From: Methylobacteriaceae bacterium
GTDB taxonomy: Bacteria; Pseudomonadota; Alphaproteobacteria; Rhizobiales; Beijerinckiaceae
DNA length: 38,931 nucleotides
Assembly: GCA_020638135.1 (NCBI GenBank)
Contig: JACKJE010000023.1
Location: 1-38,931 of the forward strand
Direction of reading: 5' to 3'
Position 1 is the first letter of the stretch, and each line of letters opens with the position of its first letter. The notes below the pieces were generated by a model. That model was not told the DNA's origin and made no database searches. It worked only from the letters and a program-made list of their open reading frames with translations. The position numbers and the translations under genes were made by a program. Below are positions 15,058 through 23,657 of this stretch, one piece after another.

Positions 15058-15590
15058 AGACGCGCGCGCGCCTGATTGCGGCCGCGGCGGCGGGCATCGC
15101 CTTCGCGGCCGATCAGATTTCCAAGTTCTGGATCATCGACATCTTGGGCATCGAGGACCGGCCGCCGATCCGCCTCACGCCCTTCCTCGACATCGTGCTC
15201 GCCTGGAACCCGGGCATTTCCTATTCCCTCCTGCGCGCCGAAACGCCGTTGGGGATGCTCGGTCTGCTGGCGCTGGCCGCGCTCGCGGTCGGTGTGCTCG
15301 GCGCCTGGCTCTGGACGACGACCGACCGCGCCACCGCGCTGGCCCTCGGCATGATCATGGGCGGGGCGCTCGGCAACGCGCTGGACCGCGCGCGCTATGG
15401 CGCAGTGGCCGATTTCCTTCATCTGCACACGACCCTGCCAGTCGGACCGCTCGCCAATTACGTCTTCAACATAGCCGATGCGGCCATCGTTGCCGGCGTG
15501 GCGGTCCTCCTGTATGAGTCCGTCCGCCCGAGGCCCGCAAATCCGCCTCCTGACGCGGCGCCCACAATTCGCCGCGAATGGAAGGGATAA
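15048..15590 (+). CDS. lspA: Lipoprotein signal peptidase LspA
   Basis: Inner-membrane aspartyl protease that removes signal peptides from prolipoproteins. The 180-residue protein has four hydrophobic segments and the conserved family blocks: DQISKFWI near residue 22, WNPGISYS with Asn54, GNALDRARYGAVADFLHLH with catalytic Asp113, and FNIADAAI with catalytic Asp144. It begins at GTG 15048 inside the end of ileS, a 10-base overlap that implies coupled translation; ileS-lspA linkage is very common. The C-terminal tail after residue 160 is proline- and arginine-rich. Confidence 0.94.
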   Translation: MALKTRARLIAAAAAGIAFAADQISKFWIIDILGIEDRPPIRLTPFLDIVLAWNPGISYSLLRAETPLGMLGLLALAALAVGVLGAWLWTTTDRATALALGMIMGGALGNALDRARYGAVADFLHLHTTLPVGPLANYVFNIADAAIVAGVAVLLYESVRPRPANPPPDAAPTIRREWKG

Positions 15591-15652
15591 GATCGCCGGC
15601 CGCCGCTCGACCTCGGGTCGAGCCGAAGATGGGCGGCGTAGGGGGCGTTTTG

Positions 15653-16357
15653 ATGAGGGTTTCGCACGTGACACGCGCAATCGCCGGCAAATTCGCGATG
15701 GCAGCGGCCGGAGCGGCCATGGTCTGGGCAGGCGCGCTCGCCGTCTCGACCGCCGCCAGCGCCTTCGATGATCGGCCCTCCAGCTTCGATCCTCTCCTGA
15801 ACGTATTCGGCCTCGGCAAGGACAGCGAGGACAAGCCCGAAATCGATTTCCGCGAGCGCCCAAAGCTGGTCGTGCCCAAGGGCAGCGAACTGCCGCCGCC
15901 GGTCGCCGGCTCGCACAACCGCGCCGCCAACTGGCCGGTCGATCCGGACGTGCGCCGCCGCCGTGAGGCCGCCGCCGCCGCCCGCGCGCCGCGCGACATC
16001 AACGCGGAGTTCAAGGCCAATCCCGCCCTGTCCGCAGAAGAGCTGAAGCAGGGCCGCTCCGCCGGTCCGAGCAAGAATCCGGAAGTCTGCCCGCAACGCC
16101 GCAACGGCATTCCGGATTGTGGCGTCGAGGAATCGGCCTACAATATCAAGAAGGTCTTTACGCTCGGCTCCAAGGAAGAAGAGCCCAGGCCCGGCGTCGA
16201 GCCTTCCCGCGATTATCTGACCGAGCCGCCGACCGGCTATCGCGCGCCCAAGAACGTCGTGAAGGCGACGCAGAGCGGGCCGGTGCGCCGTTACGAGGCG
16301 CCGTCGGCCGGCGACTATGCGCGCGGCGTCAATCCCAACAAGAGCAACGACGACTGA
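15653..16357 (+). CDS. Secreted protein of unknown function downstream of lspA
   Basis: A 234-residue protein I do not recognise. It has a long N-terminal signal peptide: basic MRVSHVTRAIAGK, a hydrophobic core to about residue 33, and a cleavage site ASA-F near residue 37. There is no lipobox, so it is not an obvious LspA substrate. The mature part is polar and low in complexity, rich in Pro, Arg, Ala and Asn, with two cysteines (VCPQRRNGIPDCG) that could form a disulphide. The ATG at 15653 has AGGGGGC 7 bases upstream, so I prefer it to the ATG at 15578, which overlaps lspA. Position between lspA and the M16 pair suggests an envelope role; that is inference. Confidence 0.72.
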   Translation: MRVSHVTRAIAGKFAMAAAGAAMVWAGALAVSTAASAFDDRPSSFDPLLNVFGLGKDSEDKPEIDFRERPKLVVPKGSELPPPVAGSHNRAANWPVDPDVRRRREAAAAARAPRDINAEFKANPALSAEELKQGRSAGPSKNPEVCPQRRNGIPDCGVEESAYNIKKVFTLGSKEEEPRPGVEPSRDYLTEPPTGYRAPKNVVKATQSGPVRRYEAPSAGDYARGVNPNKSNDD

Positions 16358-16411
16358 TTCGGCCTGCGGACTTCGCCCAACGGGCGCGCAATCCGTAGCG
16401 CGCGGGCCCGG

Positions 16412-16439
16412 TTGAGGCCTCGCTCTTATTCCCTATATT
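16412..16439 (+). promoter_or_regulatory. Candidate promoter of the M16 peptidase pair
   Basis: TTGAGG (16412-16417) and TATATT (16434-16439) are spaced by 16 bases, giving a predicted start near 16446, about 70 bases before the ATG at 16516. A terminator-like hairpin lies just downstream in the leader. Confidence 0.45.
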
Positions 16440-16454
16440 GGTCCTGACAGTTTC

Positions 16455-16480
16455 GCCGCCCGGATTTCCGGGCGGCATTT
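16455..16480 (+). terminator. Terminator-like hairpin in front of the M16 genes
   Basis: GCCGCCCGGA (16455-16464) and TCCGGGCGGC (16467-16476) form a perfect stem with a tight loop, followed by ATTTTG. It is the best intrinsic terminator for the upstream ileS-lspA transcript, but it also falls after the predicted promoter at 16412-16439, so it could attenuate the M16 operon. Confidence 0.7.
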
Positions 16481-16515
16481 TGCGCCCGGCGCGCCGCAGC
16501 AATCGCAGGACCTCC

Positions 16516-17852
16516 ATGACATTTCGTGACGCCGCCGCATCGCATCAGCCAGCCGCCGCAACCGCGCCAGCCGCAAGTCACGCCGGCCCGCACATCGCCC
16601 ATTCGCGTCTCGACAATGGCATGGAAGTCGTCGTCATTCCCGATCACCGCGCCCCGGTCGTGACCCACATGGTCTGGTACCGCAACGGCTCGGCCGACGA
16701 TCCGCCGTTGAAGTCCGGCATCGCCCATTTTCTCGAACATCTGATGTTCAAGGGCACCAAGACCCATCCGCAGGGCGAATTCTCCTCGCTCGTCGCCGAT
16801 CTCGGCGGCCAGGAGAACGCCTTCACCGGCCACGACTACACCTCCTATTTCCAGCGCGTGCCGCGCGAACACCTCGCGACCATGATGGAATACGAGGCCG
16901 ATCGCATGACCAATCTCGTCCTGACGGACGAAGTGGTCGCGCCCGAGCGCGATGTCGTGATGGAAGAGCGCCGCATGCGCACCGACAGCGACCCGAGCGC
17001 TGAACTCAGCGAGGCCGTGCAGGCCGCGCTGTTCGCCCATCACCCCTACGGCACGCCGATCATCGGCTGGGGCCACGAGATCGAGACGCTCGGCCGTGAG
17101 GACGCGCTCGCCTATTACGAGCGCTTCTACACGCCCGAAAACGCCATTCTCGTCGTCGCCGGCGATGTCCAGGCGGCCGAGGTCGAAAGGCTCGCGCGCG
17201 ACACTTACGGGACGATTCCCGCGCGGGGCGCCCCGCCGGTGCGCCGCCGCCCGCAGGAGCCGCCGGCCCGCGCCCGCCGCCACGTGTCGCTCGCCGACGA
17301 AAGGTCGAGCAGCCGACCTACGAGCGCGTCTATGTCGTGCCGTCCACGCGCACCGCGGAAGCCGGCGAGTCCGAGGCGCTGGAAGTGATGACGCATCTGC
17401 TCGGCTCCGGTCAGTCGAGCCGGCTCTACAAGCAGCTCGTGATCGAAAAGCCCGTGGCGGTGGCCGCGGGCGCCTACTACATGGGTTCATCGCTCGATGC
17501 GACGCGGCTTTGGGTTTACGGCGTGCCGGCGGGCGATGTCTCGCTCGACGATTTCGACGCCGCGATCGATGGCGTGATCGCCGATTTCATCGACAATCCG
17601 CCCGGCGACAAGGAGTTCGAACGCGCAAAGACGCGTCTCGTCGCCGACGCCGTCTACGCGCAGGACAGCCAGGTGGCGCTGGCGCGCTGGTATGGCGCGG
17701 CGCTCGCCATCGGCGAAACGATCGAGGACGTTTCCGGCTGGTCCGCCCGCATCGAGGCCGTGACGCCGGAAGCGGTCGTCGCCGCCGCCCGCAAATGGCT
17801 CGAAAAGCGTCGCGCCGTGACTGGATATCTTCTGCCCGAGGTCGCCGCGTGA
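16516..17852 (+). CDS. M16 family zinc peptidase, catalytic subunit (one-base frameshift as read)
   Basis: Pitrilysin-type protease, the catalytic member of a pair. The zinc motif HFLEH is intact (His71, Glu74, His75), followed by MFKGTKTHP and ENAFTGHDYTSYF; the second half includes LLGSGQSSRLYKQL. As read, the frame breaks at 17300-17302, where GACGAAAGGTCG should carry a fourth A (GAC GAA AAG GTC GAG); restoring it gives 445 residues. The N-terminus lacks an obvious signal peptide but has an Ala/Pro-rich start, so location is uncertain. The stop overlaps the GTG of the next M16 gene. A homopolymer deletion in a protein conserved on both sides looks like a sequence error. Confidence 0.88.
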
Positions 17853-19130
17853 CTGATCTGTCGCCTATTCCGGAAACCTCGCGCGCTTCCGCCGTTCAGG
17901 AAATCGTGACGCCCGGCGGTCTCAAGGGCCTGGCTCGTCGAGGATTACGCGGTGCCGCTTGTAGCGGTGCAATTCGCCTTCCGCGGCGGCGCCTCGCAGG
18001 ACCCGATCGAAAAGCCCGGTCTCGCCACGCTGCTCGGCGGCCTGCTCGACGAGGGCGCGGGTCCCTACGATTCCGGCGCCTTCCACGAGGCGATGGACGA
18101 TCTCGCCGTCCACCTGCATTTCTCGGTCGATCGCGATCATCTAGCGGGCCATTTCCAGACGCTGACGCGCAATCTCGATCCGGCCTTCGAGCTGATGCGG
18201 TTGGCGATCAACGAGGCGCGGCTCGACCAGGGGCCGATCGACCGCGTGGTCTCGCAACTCGTCGCGAGCCTCAAGCGCGAGTTGAAGGACCCCGACGCCG
18301 TCGCTTCTCGCACCTTCCGCGCCGCCGCCTTTCCGGGACATGCCTACGGGCGCGCGGCGCGTGGCGAGATCGAGACGCTGCCGAAGATTGCGCGCGACGA
18401 TCTCGTCGCCATGCGCGGCGCGATGATGGCGCGCGACAATCTCGTCATCGCCGCCGTCGGCGCGATCGACGCCGCGACGCTCGCCGCAAAGCTCGACGCG
18501 ACGTTTGGCGCGCTGCCCGAGCGCGCCTCGCTTCTGGCCATTCCGCCCGCGATCATGAGCGGCGTCGGCGAGCGCATCGTCAGCGATATCGACGTGCCGC
18601 AGGCGACGATCCGCTTCGGCCGGCCGGGCGTCGAGCGCGACGATCCCGACTTCATGGCGGCTGTCGTCGTCAATCACATCCTCGGCGGCGGCGCCTTCAC
18701 CGCGCGCCTGTTCCGTGAGGTGCGCGAGAAGCGCGGCCTCGCCTATTCCGTCTATTCGCACCTGCAGAACTACGATCATGCAGCGATGCTCGTCGGCGCG
18801 ACTTCGACCAAGAACGAACGCGCGGCGGAATCGCTCGCGGTGATAGAGGAGCAGATCGCCGATCTCGCCGCCAACGGTCCGACCGAGGACGAACTCGCCA
18901 AGGCGCGCAAATACCTGATCGGCTCTTATGCCTTGCGCTTCGACACCTCGACCAAGATCGCCGGCAATCTCCTGCAATTGCAGCTGGAGGCGCGTCCGAC
19001 CGCCTATCTCGACCAGCGCAATCGCCTGGTGGCGGCCGTGACGCTCGACGACGCCAGGCGCGCCGCGCGCAAGATGCTTGGCGACGGCAAGCTGCTGGTG
19101 GCGCTGGCGGGCCGGCCGACGGGCATGTGA
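17849..19130 (+). CDS. M16 family peptidase-like protein, non-catalytic partner (one-base frameshift as read)
   Basis: Second member of the M16 pair. It lacks HxxEH: at the matching place it reads GLATLLGGLLDEG, so it cannot bind zinc in the usual way, but it keeps the substrate-holding region LFREVREKRGLAYSVYSHLQ. Such catalytic/non-catalytic pairs form heterodimers. Translation starts at GTG 17849, overlapping the previous stop. As read, the frame breaks at 17926-17928, where AAGGGCCTGG carries one G too many (AAG GCC TGG CTC GTC GAG expected). Removing it gives 426 residues. Both halves are well conserved, so I treat it as one gene. Confidence 0.87.
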
Positions 19131-19145
19131 GCCGGGCCTGCCCGT

Positions 19146-19967
19146 TCAGCCCTTCTTGATCGCGACCAGGAAGAACCGGTCCGTCGGCAGCGCCATGTCG
19201 CGCGACAGCGGCGCGAACTCGGTCGTCGCATTGTCGGGCGAGCAGTAGAGGTCGAAGCTCGCGTCGAAGGCCGAAACGACATCGGCGTTGCAGGCGCCGA
19301 ACTTGCCGAGTTCGGCGTCGCCATGCGTCTCGATGAACCAGGAGGCGCGCGAGCCGAGCGTCTGCGGCGCGCCCTTCAGCGCCTCGAATTCATAGCCCTC
19401 GACATCGAGGTAGACGAGAGAGGGAAAGCCGTGCCGGGCCGACAGCGAGTCGATTGACACGCCTTGGACGCTCTTGACGCCGGCGCCGGCGGCGAGAGCC
19501 ACCGAGCCGTTGCGCTTCTGGCTGAACAGCACGGGACCGTCGATCCGCGCGATCGCGGCATGTGAAATCTCGACATTGGAGATACCGTTCAGGGCGGCGT
19601 TGCTGCGCGCGATTTCCGCGTTGCGCTCGGTCGCCTCGATGGCGATCACGCGGCCGGTCGGGCCGACTTCGCCCGCCAGCATCATGGCGACGACGCCCTG
19701 ATGCGCGCCAATGTCGAACACGAGGCCGCCCGCCTCCAGCCCGCGCCCCGCCAGCAGATCGAAATCGCGCAGGCGCGGGCAATCGACGCCATACCATTCC
19801 GCCGCCGTCCGGTCGGCGATGGTCACGTTCAGCGGACGTCCGGCGAAGACATGCGTCTCGACCCGGGTCTGGAACGTCACATCCTCGATCTTGTGTTTGG
19901 CGAGCCGCATCGCATCGGCCAGCGCGCCGATGAGAGGGCGGTGGCGCCGGTCGAACGCAAGTGACAT
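19146..19967 (-). CDS. FkbM family methyltransferase
   Basis: SAM-dependent methyltransferase of 273 residues, probably an O-methyltransferase modifying a sugar or other small molecule. The SAM-binding start is clear: GLVFDIGAHQGVVAMMLAGEVGPTGRVIAIEATERN (written here in parts: motif I VFDIGAHQG, then VIAIEA), with later VYLDVEGYEFEALKGA, which is the FkbM-typical segment near residues 185-200. No polysaccharide or glycosyltransferase genes are nearby, so the acceptor cannot be guessed. It converges on the M16 gene with 15 bases between and no terminator that I can see. Confidence 0.86.
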   Translation of the reverse strand: MSLAFDRRHRPLIGALADAMRLAKHKIEDVTFQTRVETHVFAGRPLNVTIADRTAAEWYGVDCPRLRDFDLLAGRGLEAGGLVFDIGAHQGVVAMMLAGEVGPTGRVIAIEATERNAEIARSNAALNGISNVEISHAAIARIDGPVLFSQKRNGSVALAAGAGVKSVQGVSIDSLSARHGFPSLVYLDVEGYEFEALKGAPQTLGSRASWFIETHGDAELGKFGACNADVVSAFDASFDLYCSPDNATTEFAPLSRDMALPTDRFFLVAIKKG

Positions 19968-20064
19968 GGTCGGGCTCCGAGCGAGAAATCAGGCGCGAAC
20001 ATGCCGCCGGCTCGGCCGTACGCCAACGCCTCGCGCGGGGTTTTGGTTCGAACTTTCCGCGTTT

Positions 20065-20102
20065 GCCTTAACGGGCGGGCGTTTCATCCGGCCGGTTAAG
20101 GC
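20065..20102. promoter_or_regulatory. Inverted repeat between the FkbM gene and mutL
   Basis: GCCTTAACGGGC (20065-20076) and GCCGGTTAAGGC (20091-20102) match at 11 of 12 positions around a 14-base spacer. It lies in the 251-base divergent gap between the two genes, which otherwise shows no gene. It could be an operator for either direction. The TTAA elements are not spaced as in a CtrA site. Confidence 0.35.
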
Positions 20103-20218
20103 GGGATAAACCATGAGACGCGCGCGCGGGCCCCTGAAGCGCCGCGGCGAACGTGATAGGCTCGATCCATGCATGTCGGCGATTCCATGACGTTGCGGCA
20201 ATCCGGGAGCGCCGCCTG

Positions 20219-22015
20219 ATGGCGGTGCGCCTGCTCGATCCCGTCACGGTCGACCGCATCGCGGCCGGCGAGGTCGTCGAGCGGCCCGCCTCCGCCGTCA
20301 AGGAGCTGGTGGAAAATGCGCTCGACGCCGGCGCGACGCAGATCGACATCGTCATCGAGGACGGCGGCCGCAAGCTGATCCGCGTGATCGACAATGGCGC
20401 CGGTATGAGCGCCGACGATCTAGCGCTCGCCGTCGAACGCCACGCGACATCGAAACTGCCGGATGGCGATCTCTCCAACATCGTCACGCTCGGTTTTCGC
20501 GGCGAGGCTTTGCCGTCGATCGGCTCGGTCGCGCAACTGGCGATCGATGCGCGCGAAACGGGCGCAGCGATCGGTCATTCCATTCGCGTGGAGGCGGGCG
20601 CAAAACGCCCCGTGCAGCCATCGTCGTGGCCGCGCGGCGCGCGCATCGAGGTGCGCGATCTCTTCGCCGCGACGCCGGCGCGTCTCAAGTTCCTGAAGTC
20701 TCCACGCGCGGAGGCGCAGGCCGTCGCCGACATCGTGCGGCGCATCGCGCTTGCCCATCACGACGTCTCCTTCACGCTGTCGGGCGATCACCTGACGACG
20801 CTCGCGTTTCGCGCGACCAGCGACGACGCCAAGGGTTTTGCAGATCGCGTCGCCCAGGTGCTCGGCCGCGACTTCATCGACAATTCTCTTCTCATCGACG
20901 CCGAACGCGAGGACATGCGTCTGAGCGGTTTCGCCGGGCTCCCGACCTGGCATCGCGCGACCGCGGCCATGCAATATGTCTTCGTCAACGGCCGGCCCGT
21001 GCGCGACAAGCTGCTCGCCGGCGCCGTGCGCGGCGCCTATATCGATTTCCTGCCGGCCGGGCGCCACGCCGCGCTCGCGCTCTATCTCGAATGCGATCCG
21101 CGCGAGGTCGACGTCAACGTTCATCCCGCCAAGGCCGAAGTGCGCTTCCGCGATCCCGGCCTCGTGCGCGGCCTCGTCGTCGGCGGATTGAAAAGCGCGA
21201 TCACGAACGCCGGCCATCGCGCCGCCGATGCGACGCGCGCCGCGCTCGCCGCCATGCAGGGCAGGGCGGGCGCGTTCCAATCCGCGCCGCGTCCGCCCGC
21301 AGACTGGGACTGGCGCTCCTCGCCCGCTGCGCCCTCTGGATTTGGCGAAGCGCGGCAGGCCTCCTTCGATGTCGGCTCTGGCGCGCCTTCGGCTGACACG
21401 CGCGCGCACGCGCAAGCGCAGGTTGAAGACATTGCCGCGCCGCTCGGCGCCGCGCGCGCGCAGGTGCACGAGACCTATATCGTCGCGCAGACGCGCGATG
21501 GCATGGTGATCGTCGACCAGCACGCCGCGCACGAGCGCCTCGTCTACGAAAGACTGAAGCGCCAGCGCGAGGAGCACGGCATCGCGCGGCAGGGCCTGCT
21601 TGCGCCCGAGGTCGTCGGACTCGACGAAGCCTCCGCCGCGCGTGTCGCGGACGCCGCGCCCGAACTCGAAAAGCTCGGCCTGGCCGTCGAAGCCTTCGGG
21701 CCGGGCGCAATTCTGGTGCGCGAGACGCCGGCTTTGCTCGGGCGCATCGACGTGCGCCAGTTGATCGCCGATATCGCCGATACGCTCGCCGAGGACGCGG
21801 GTCTGCAGGGCGCCGAGCGCCAGCTCGATCATGTTCTGGCGACCCTGGCCTGCCACAATTCCGTGCGCGCCGGACGCCGCCTCACGCCCGAGGAAATGAA
21901 CGCGCTCCTGCGCGAAATGGAGGCGACTCCGGGCTCCGGGCAGTGCAACCACGGCCGCCCGACCTATGTCGAACTCAAGCTCGCGGATATCGAGAAATTG
22001 TTCGGGCGGCGGTGA
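20219..22015 (+). CDS. mutL: DNA mismatch repair protein MutL
   Basis: Mismatch-repair ATPase coupling MutS to strand incision. The 598-residue protein shows the GHKL ATPase motifs: KELVENALDAGAT (residues 28-40), DNGAG (58-62), GFRGEALPS (92-100), then ATPARLKFLK. The C-terminal domain carries the endonuclease motif DQHAAHERLVYE (433-444), plus ACHNSVRAG and CNHGRPT, so it nicks DNA itself, as expected where MutH is absent. The linker (about 360-410) is Pro/Ala-rich and variable. I chose the ATG at 20219, which has GGGAG 9 bases before it and gives the standard MAVRLLDPVTVDRIAAGEVV start. Confidence 0.96.
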   Translation: MAVRLLDPVTVDRIAAGEVVERPASAVKELVENALDAGATQIDIVIEDGGRKLIRVIDNGAGMSADDLALAVERHATSKLPDGDLSNIVTLGFRGEALPSIGSVAQLAIDARETGAAIGHSIRVEAGAKRPVQPSSWPRGARIEVRDLFAATPARLKFLKSPRAEAQAVADIVRRIALAHHDVSFTLSGDHLTTLAFRATSDDAKGFADRVAQVLGRDFIDNSLLIDAEREDMRLSGFAGLPTWHRATAAMQYVFVNGRPVRDKLLAGAVRGAYIDFLPAGRHAALALYLECDPREVDVNVHPAKAEVRFRDPGLVRGLVVGGLKSAITNAGHRAADATRAALAAMQGRAGAFQSAPRPPADWDWRSSPAAPSGFGEARQASFDVGSGAPSADTRAHAQAQVEDIAAPLGAARAQVHETYIVAQTRDGMVIVDQHAAHERLVYERLKRQREEHGIARQGLLAPEVVGLDEASAARVADAAPELEKLGLAVEAFGPGAILVRETPALLGRIDVRQLIADIADTLAEDAGLQGAERQLDHVLATLACHNSVRAGRRLTPEEMNALLREMEATPGSGQCNHGRPTYVELKLADIEKLFGRR

Positions 22016-22026
22016 AGTCGCCGCCC
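22004..22026. terminator. Hairpin at the mutL stop
   Basis: GGGCGGCG (22004-22011) and CGCCGCCC (22019-22026) form a perfect 8-bp stem whose loop contains the mutL TGA. There is no T-run, so it is a weak terminator candidate for the two convergent genes. Confidence 0.4.
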
Positions 22027-22036
22027 ACTCCTGCCC

Positions 22037-23560
22037 TCACTTCGGTCGCAGCGCCTGCGTCAGATCGCCGATGTGCTTGCGCTCGCCGGGCAGATGTTCG
22101 AGCCCGAAGCGCGCGGTGATCAGCTTGGCGATCGAGCCCGTGTCATACGGCGTGTGATCGACATAGCCGCGTCGCGCAAACGGCGAGATGATCAGCGCGG
22201 GGATTCGCGAGCCCGGCCCCCAGCGGTCGCTCCAGCCCGCACCGCGCTGGCGCCTGGCGTGGTCCCAGAAACCGCCGTTCTCGTCGTAGGTGACGATGAC
22301 GACCATGTCCTTCCATTGCGACGACTTCGACAGTTTCTCGACGAGGTCGGCGATATGCGCGTCGCCTTTCATGATGTCGGTATAGGCAGGATGTTCGTTG
22401 TAGAGGCCCACGGGCTTGTAGAAGGCGACTTGCGGCAGCGTCCCGCTCTCGATCGCCTTCACGAAACCCGCGCCGTCTTTCAGATGTTCGGCGCGATCCT
22501 TCGTGCCGGGCGCAAATCGCGCGTAATAGTTGAACGGCTGGTGATGCGGCTGGAAGTTCAGGGCGCCGTCGTGGCGCGTATAGATCACGGCGCGTTTTTC
22601 GGCGCGCGGCCGCATGCCGTCCTTCAGTGCGGCGTCCCAGCCGCCCGCATACCAGGCCCAGCTCACGCCCTTGGCCGACAGCGTGTCGCCGATCGTCTTC
22701 ATCTTCGAGGCGGGCAACGGCAGCCCGATGCGCTCGCTGCCTTTGGGATCGGCCATGTCCAGGGCGCCGCCGTCCGCCGGCGGCAGGCCGCTCGGCTGAT
22801 AGGGCGGCTGCGTCGTGTTGACCGAATAGCCGTCCGGCGTCACCTGGCCGCCGAGACCGACGGTGAAGGTCTTTACCGCGCCGTCCTTGGCTGAGGGGGA
22901 GTCCGGCTTTTTCTTCAGCTTGCCCTTGTCGTCGAGGATCGCGCGCATGAACTCCGGCGCGTCCTTATGCTCGGGCGCGCACAGGCAGATCAGATATTGA
23001 TGGTTGAGATAGGAGCCGCCATAGGCGCCCATGAAGAAATTGTCGGCGAGCGTATAGTCTTTCGCCCATTTCCACATCTTCATCTGCGAGCCGTCGAAAT
23101 AGCCCATCGTGTAGCCGCCGACGGTCGACATGGCGGCGAACATGTCGTTCTTGCCGCCGTTGATCTGCTCGATGTTGTGGTAATAGGCGTGGATCGGGCT
23201 CAGCAGCACTTCCGACGCGCTCTTGTTGACCGGCGGCGCGTCGATGCGGAACGGCTTGTTCGGCATCTGCGGATAGTTCGGATCGGGCTCGCCCTTGGCG
23301 TTCCACACGCGCAGATAGGGCAGCACGGACCCGTCGTGATCGCGTTGCAGATATTCGCTCGGCTTGGCGTTGGCGATCCCGTTCGCCCCGGGAAAGAGCC
23401 CGTAGAGATGATCGAAGCTGCGGTTCTCCGCGTAGATCACGACGATAGTCTTGATCCTGGAGAGACCGGCGGCCTCGGCCGTCGCCAGGCTTCCCGCCGC
23501 CGCGCCCGCCATCAGGACGGCGCGCAGAATGCCGCGTCGCCAGCCGTCGTCGATCTTCAT
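22037..23560 (-). CDS. Secreted phosphoesterase of the AcpA / phospholipase C family
   Basis: Exported phosphoesterase (PF04185 type: acid phosphatase AcpA and bacterial phospholipase C) of 507 residues. The signal peptide runs through about residue 31 (WRRGILRAVLMAGAAAGS, cleavage near AEA). The family's N-terminal metal segment is VIYAENRSFDHLYG (Glu45, Asn46), the middle has GGYTMGYFDGSQM, and the C-terminal site reads TYDENGGFWDH. Closest in style to acid phosphatases rather than to the haemolytic phospholipases, but the substrate is not decided by sequence. The ATG at 23560 is preceded by GGGGCGGGA. It could help release phosphate from organic esters. Confidence 0.85.
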   Translation of the reverse strand: MKIDDGWRRGILRAVLMAGAAAGSLATAEAAGLSRIKTIVVIYAENRSFDHLYGLFPGANGIANAKPSEYLQRDHDGSVLPYLRVWNAKGEPDPNYPQMPNKPFRIDAPPVNKSASEVLLSPIHAYYHNIEQINGGKNDMFAAMSTVGGYTMGYFDGSQMKMWKWAKDYTLADNFFMGAYGGSYLNHQYLICLCAPEHKDAPEFMRAILDDKGKLKKKPDSPSAKDGAVKTFTVGLGGQVTPDGYSVNTTQPPYQPSGLPPADGGALDMADPKGSERIGLPLPASKMKTIGDTLSAKGVSWAWYAGGWDAALKDGMRPRAEKRAVIYTRHDGALNFQPHHQPFNYYARFAPGTKDRAEHLKDGAGFVKAIESGTLPQVAFYKPVGLYNEHPAYTDIMKGDAHIADLVEKLSKSSQWKDMVVIVTYDENGGFWDHARRQRGAGWSDRWGPGSRIPALIISPFARRGYVDHTPYDTGSIAKLITARFGLEHLPGERKHIGDLTQALRPK

Positions 23561-23619
23561 GTGTCCCGCCCCTTGGTCGTTGTCGCGGCGCGCACGAGCG
23601 CGCTTTCTCTTGGACCGGA

Positions 23620-23647
23620 AATGTAAAGCTAAGGCGACACAGGTCAA
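23620..23647 (-). promoter_or_regulatory. Candidate promoter of the phosphoesterase gene
   Basis: On the minus strand TTGACC (23647-23642) and TACATT (23625-23620) are spaced by 16 bases in the 97-base gap upstream of the phosphoesterase, giving a leader of about 50 bases. No pho-box repeat pattern was evident. Confidence 0.45.
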
Positions 23648-23657
23648 CCGAACCGCG

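Noticed and set aside
20065..20102. CtrA cell-cycle site
   Set aside because: The TTAA elements are 19 or more bases apart, not the TTAA-N7-TTAA spacing. Kept only as an inverted repeat.
20420..21952. 510-codon frame opposite mutL
   Set aside because: Antisense shadow of a gene with all MutL motifs; no domain seen.
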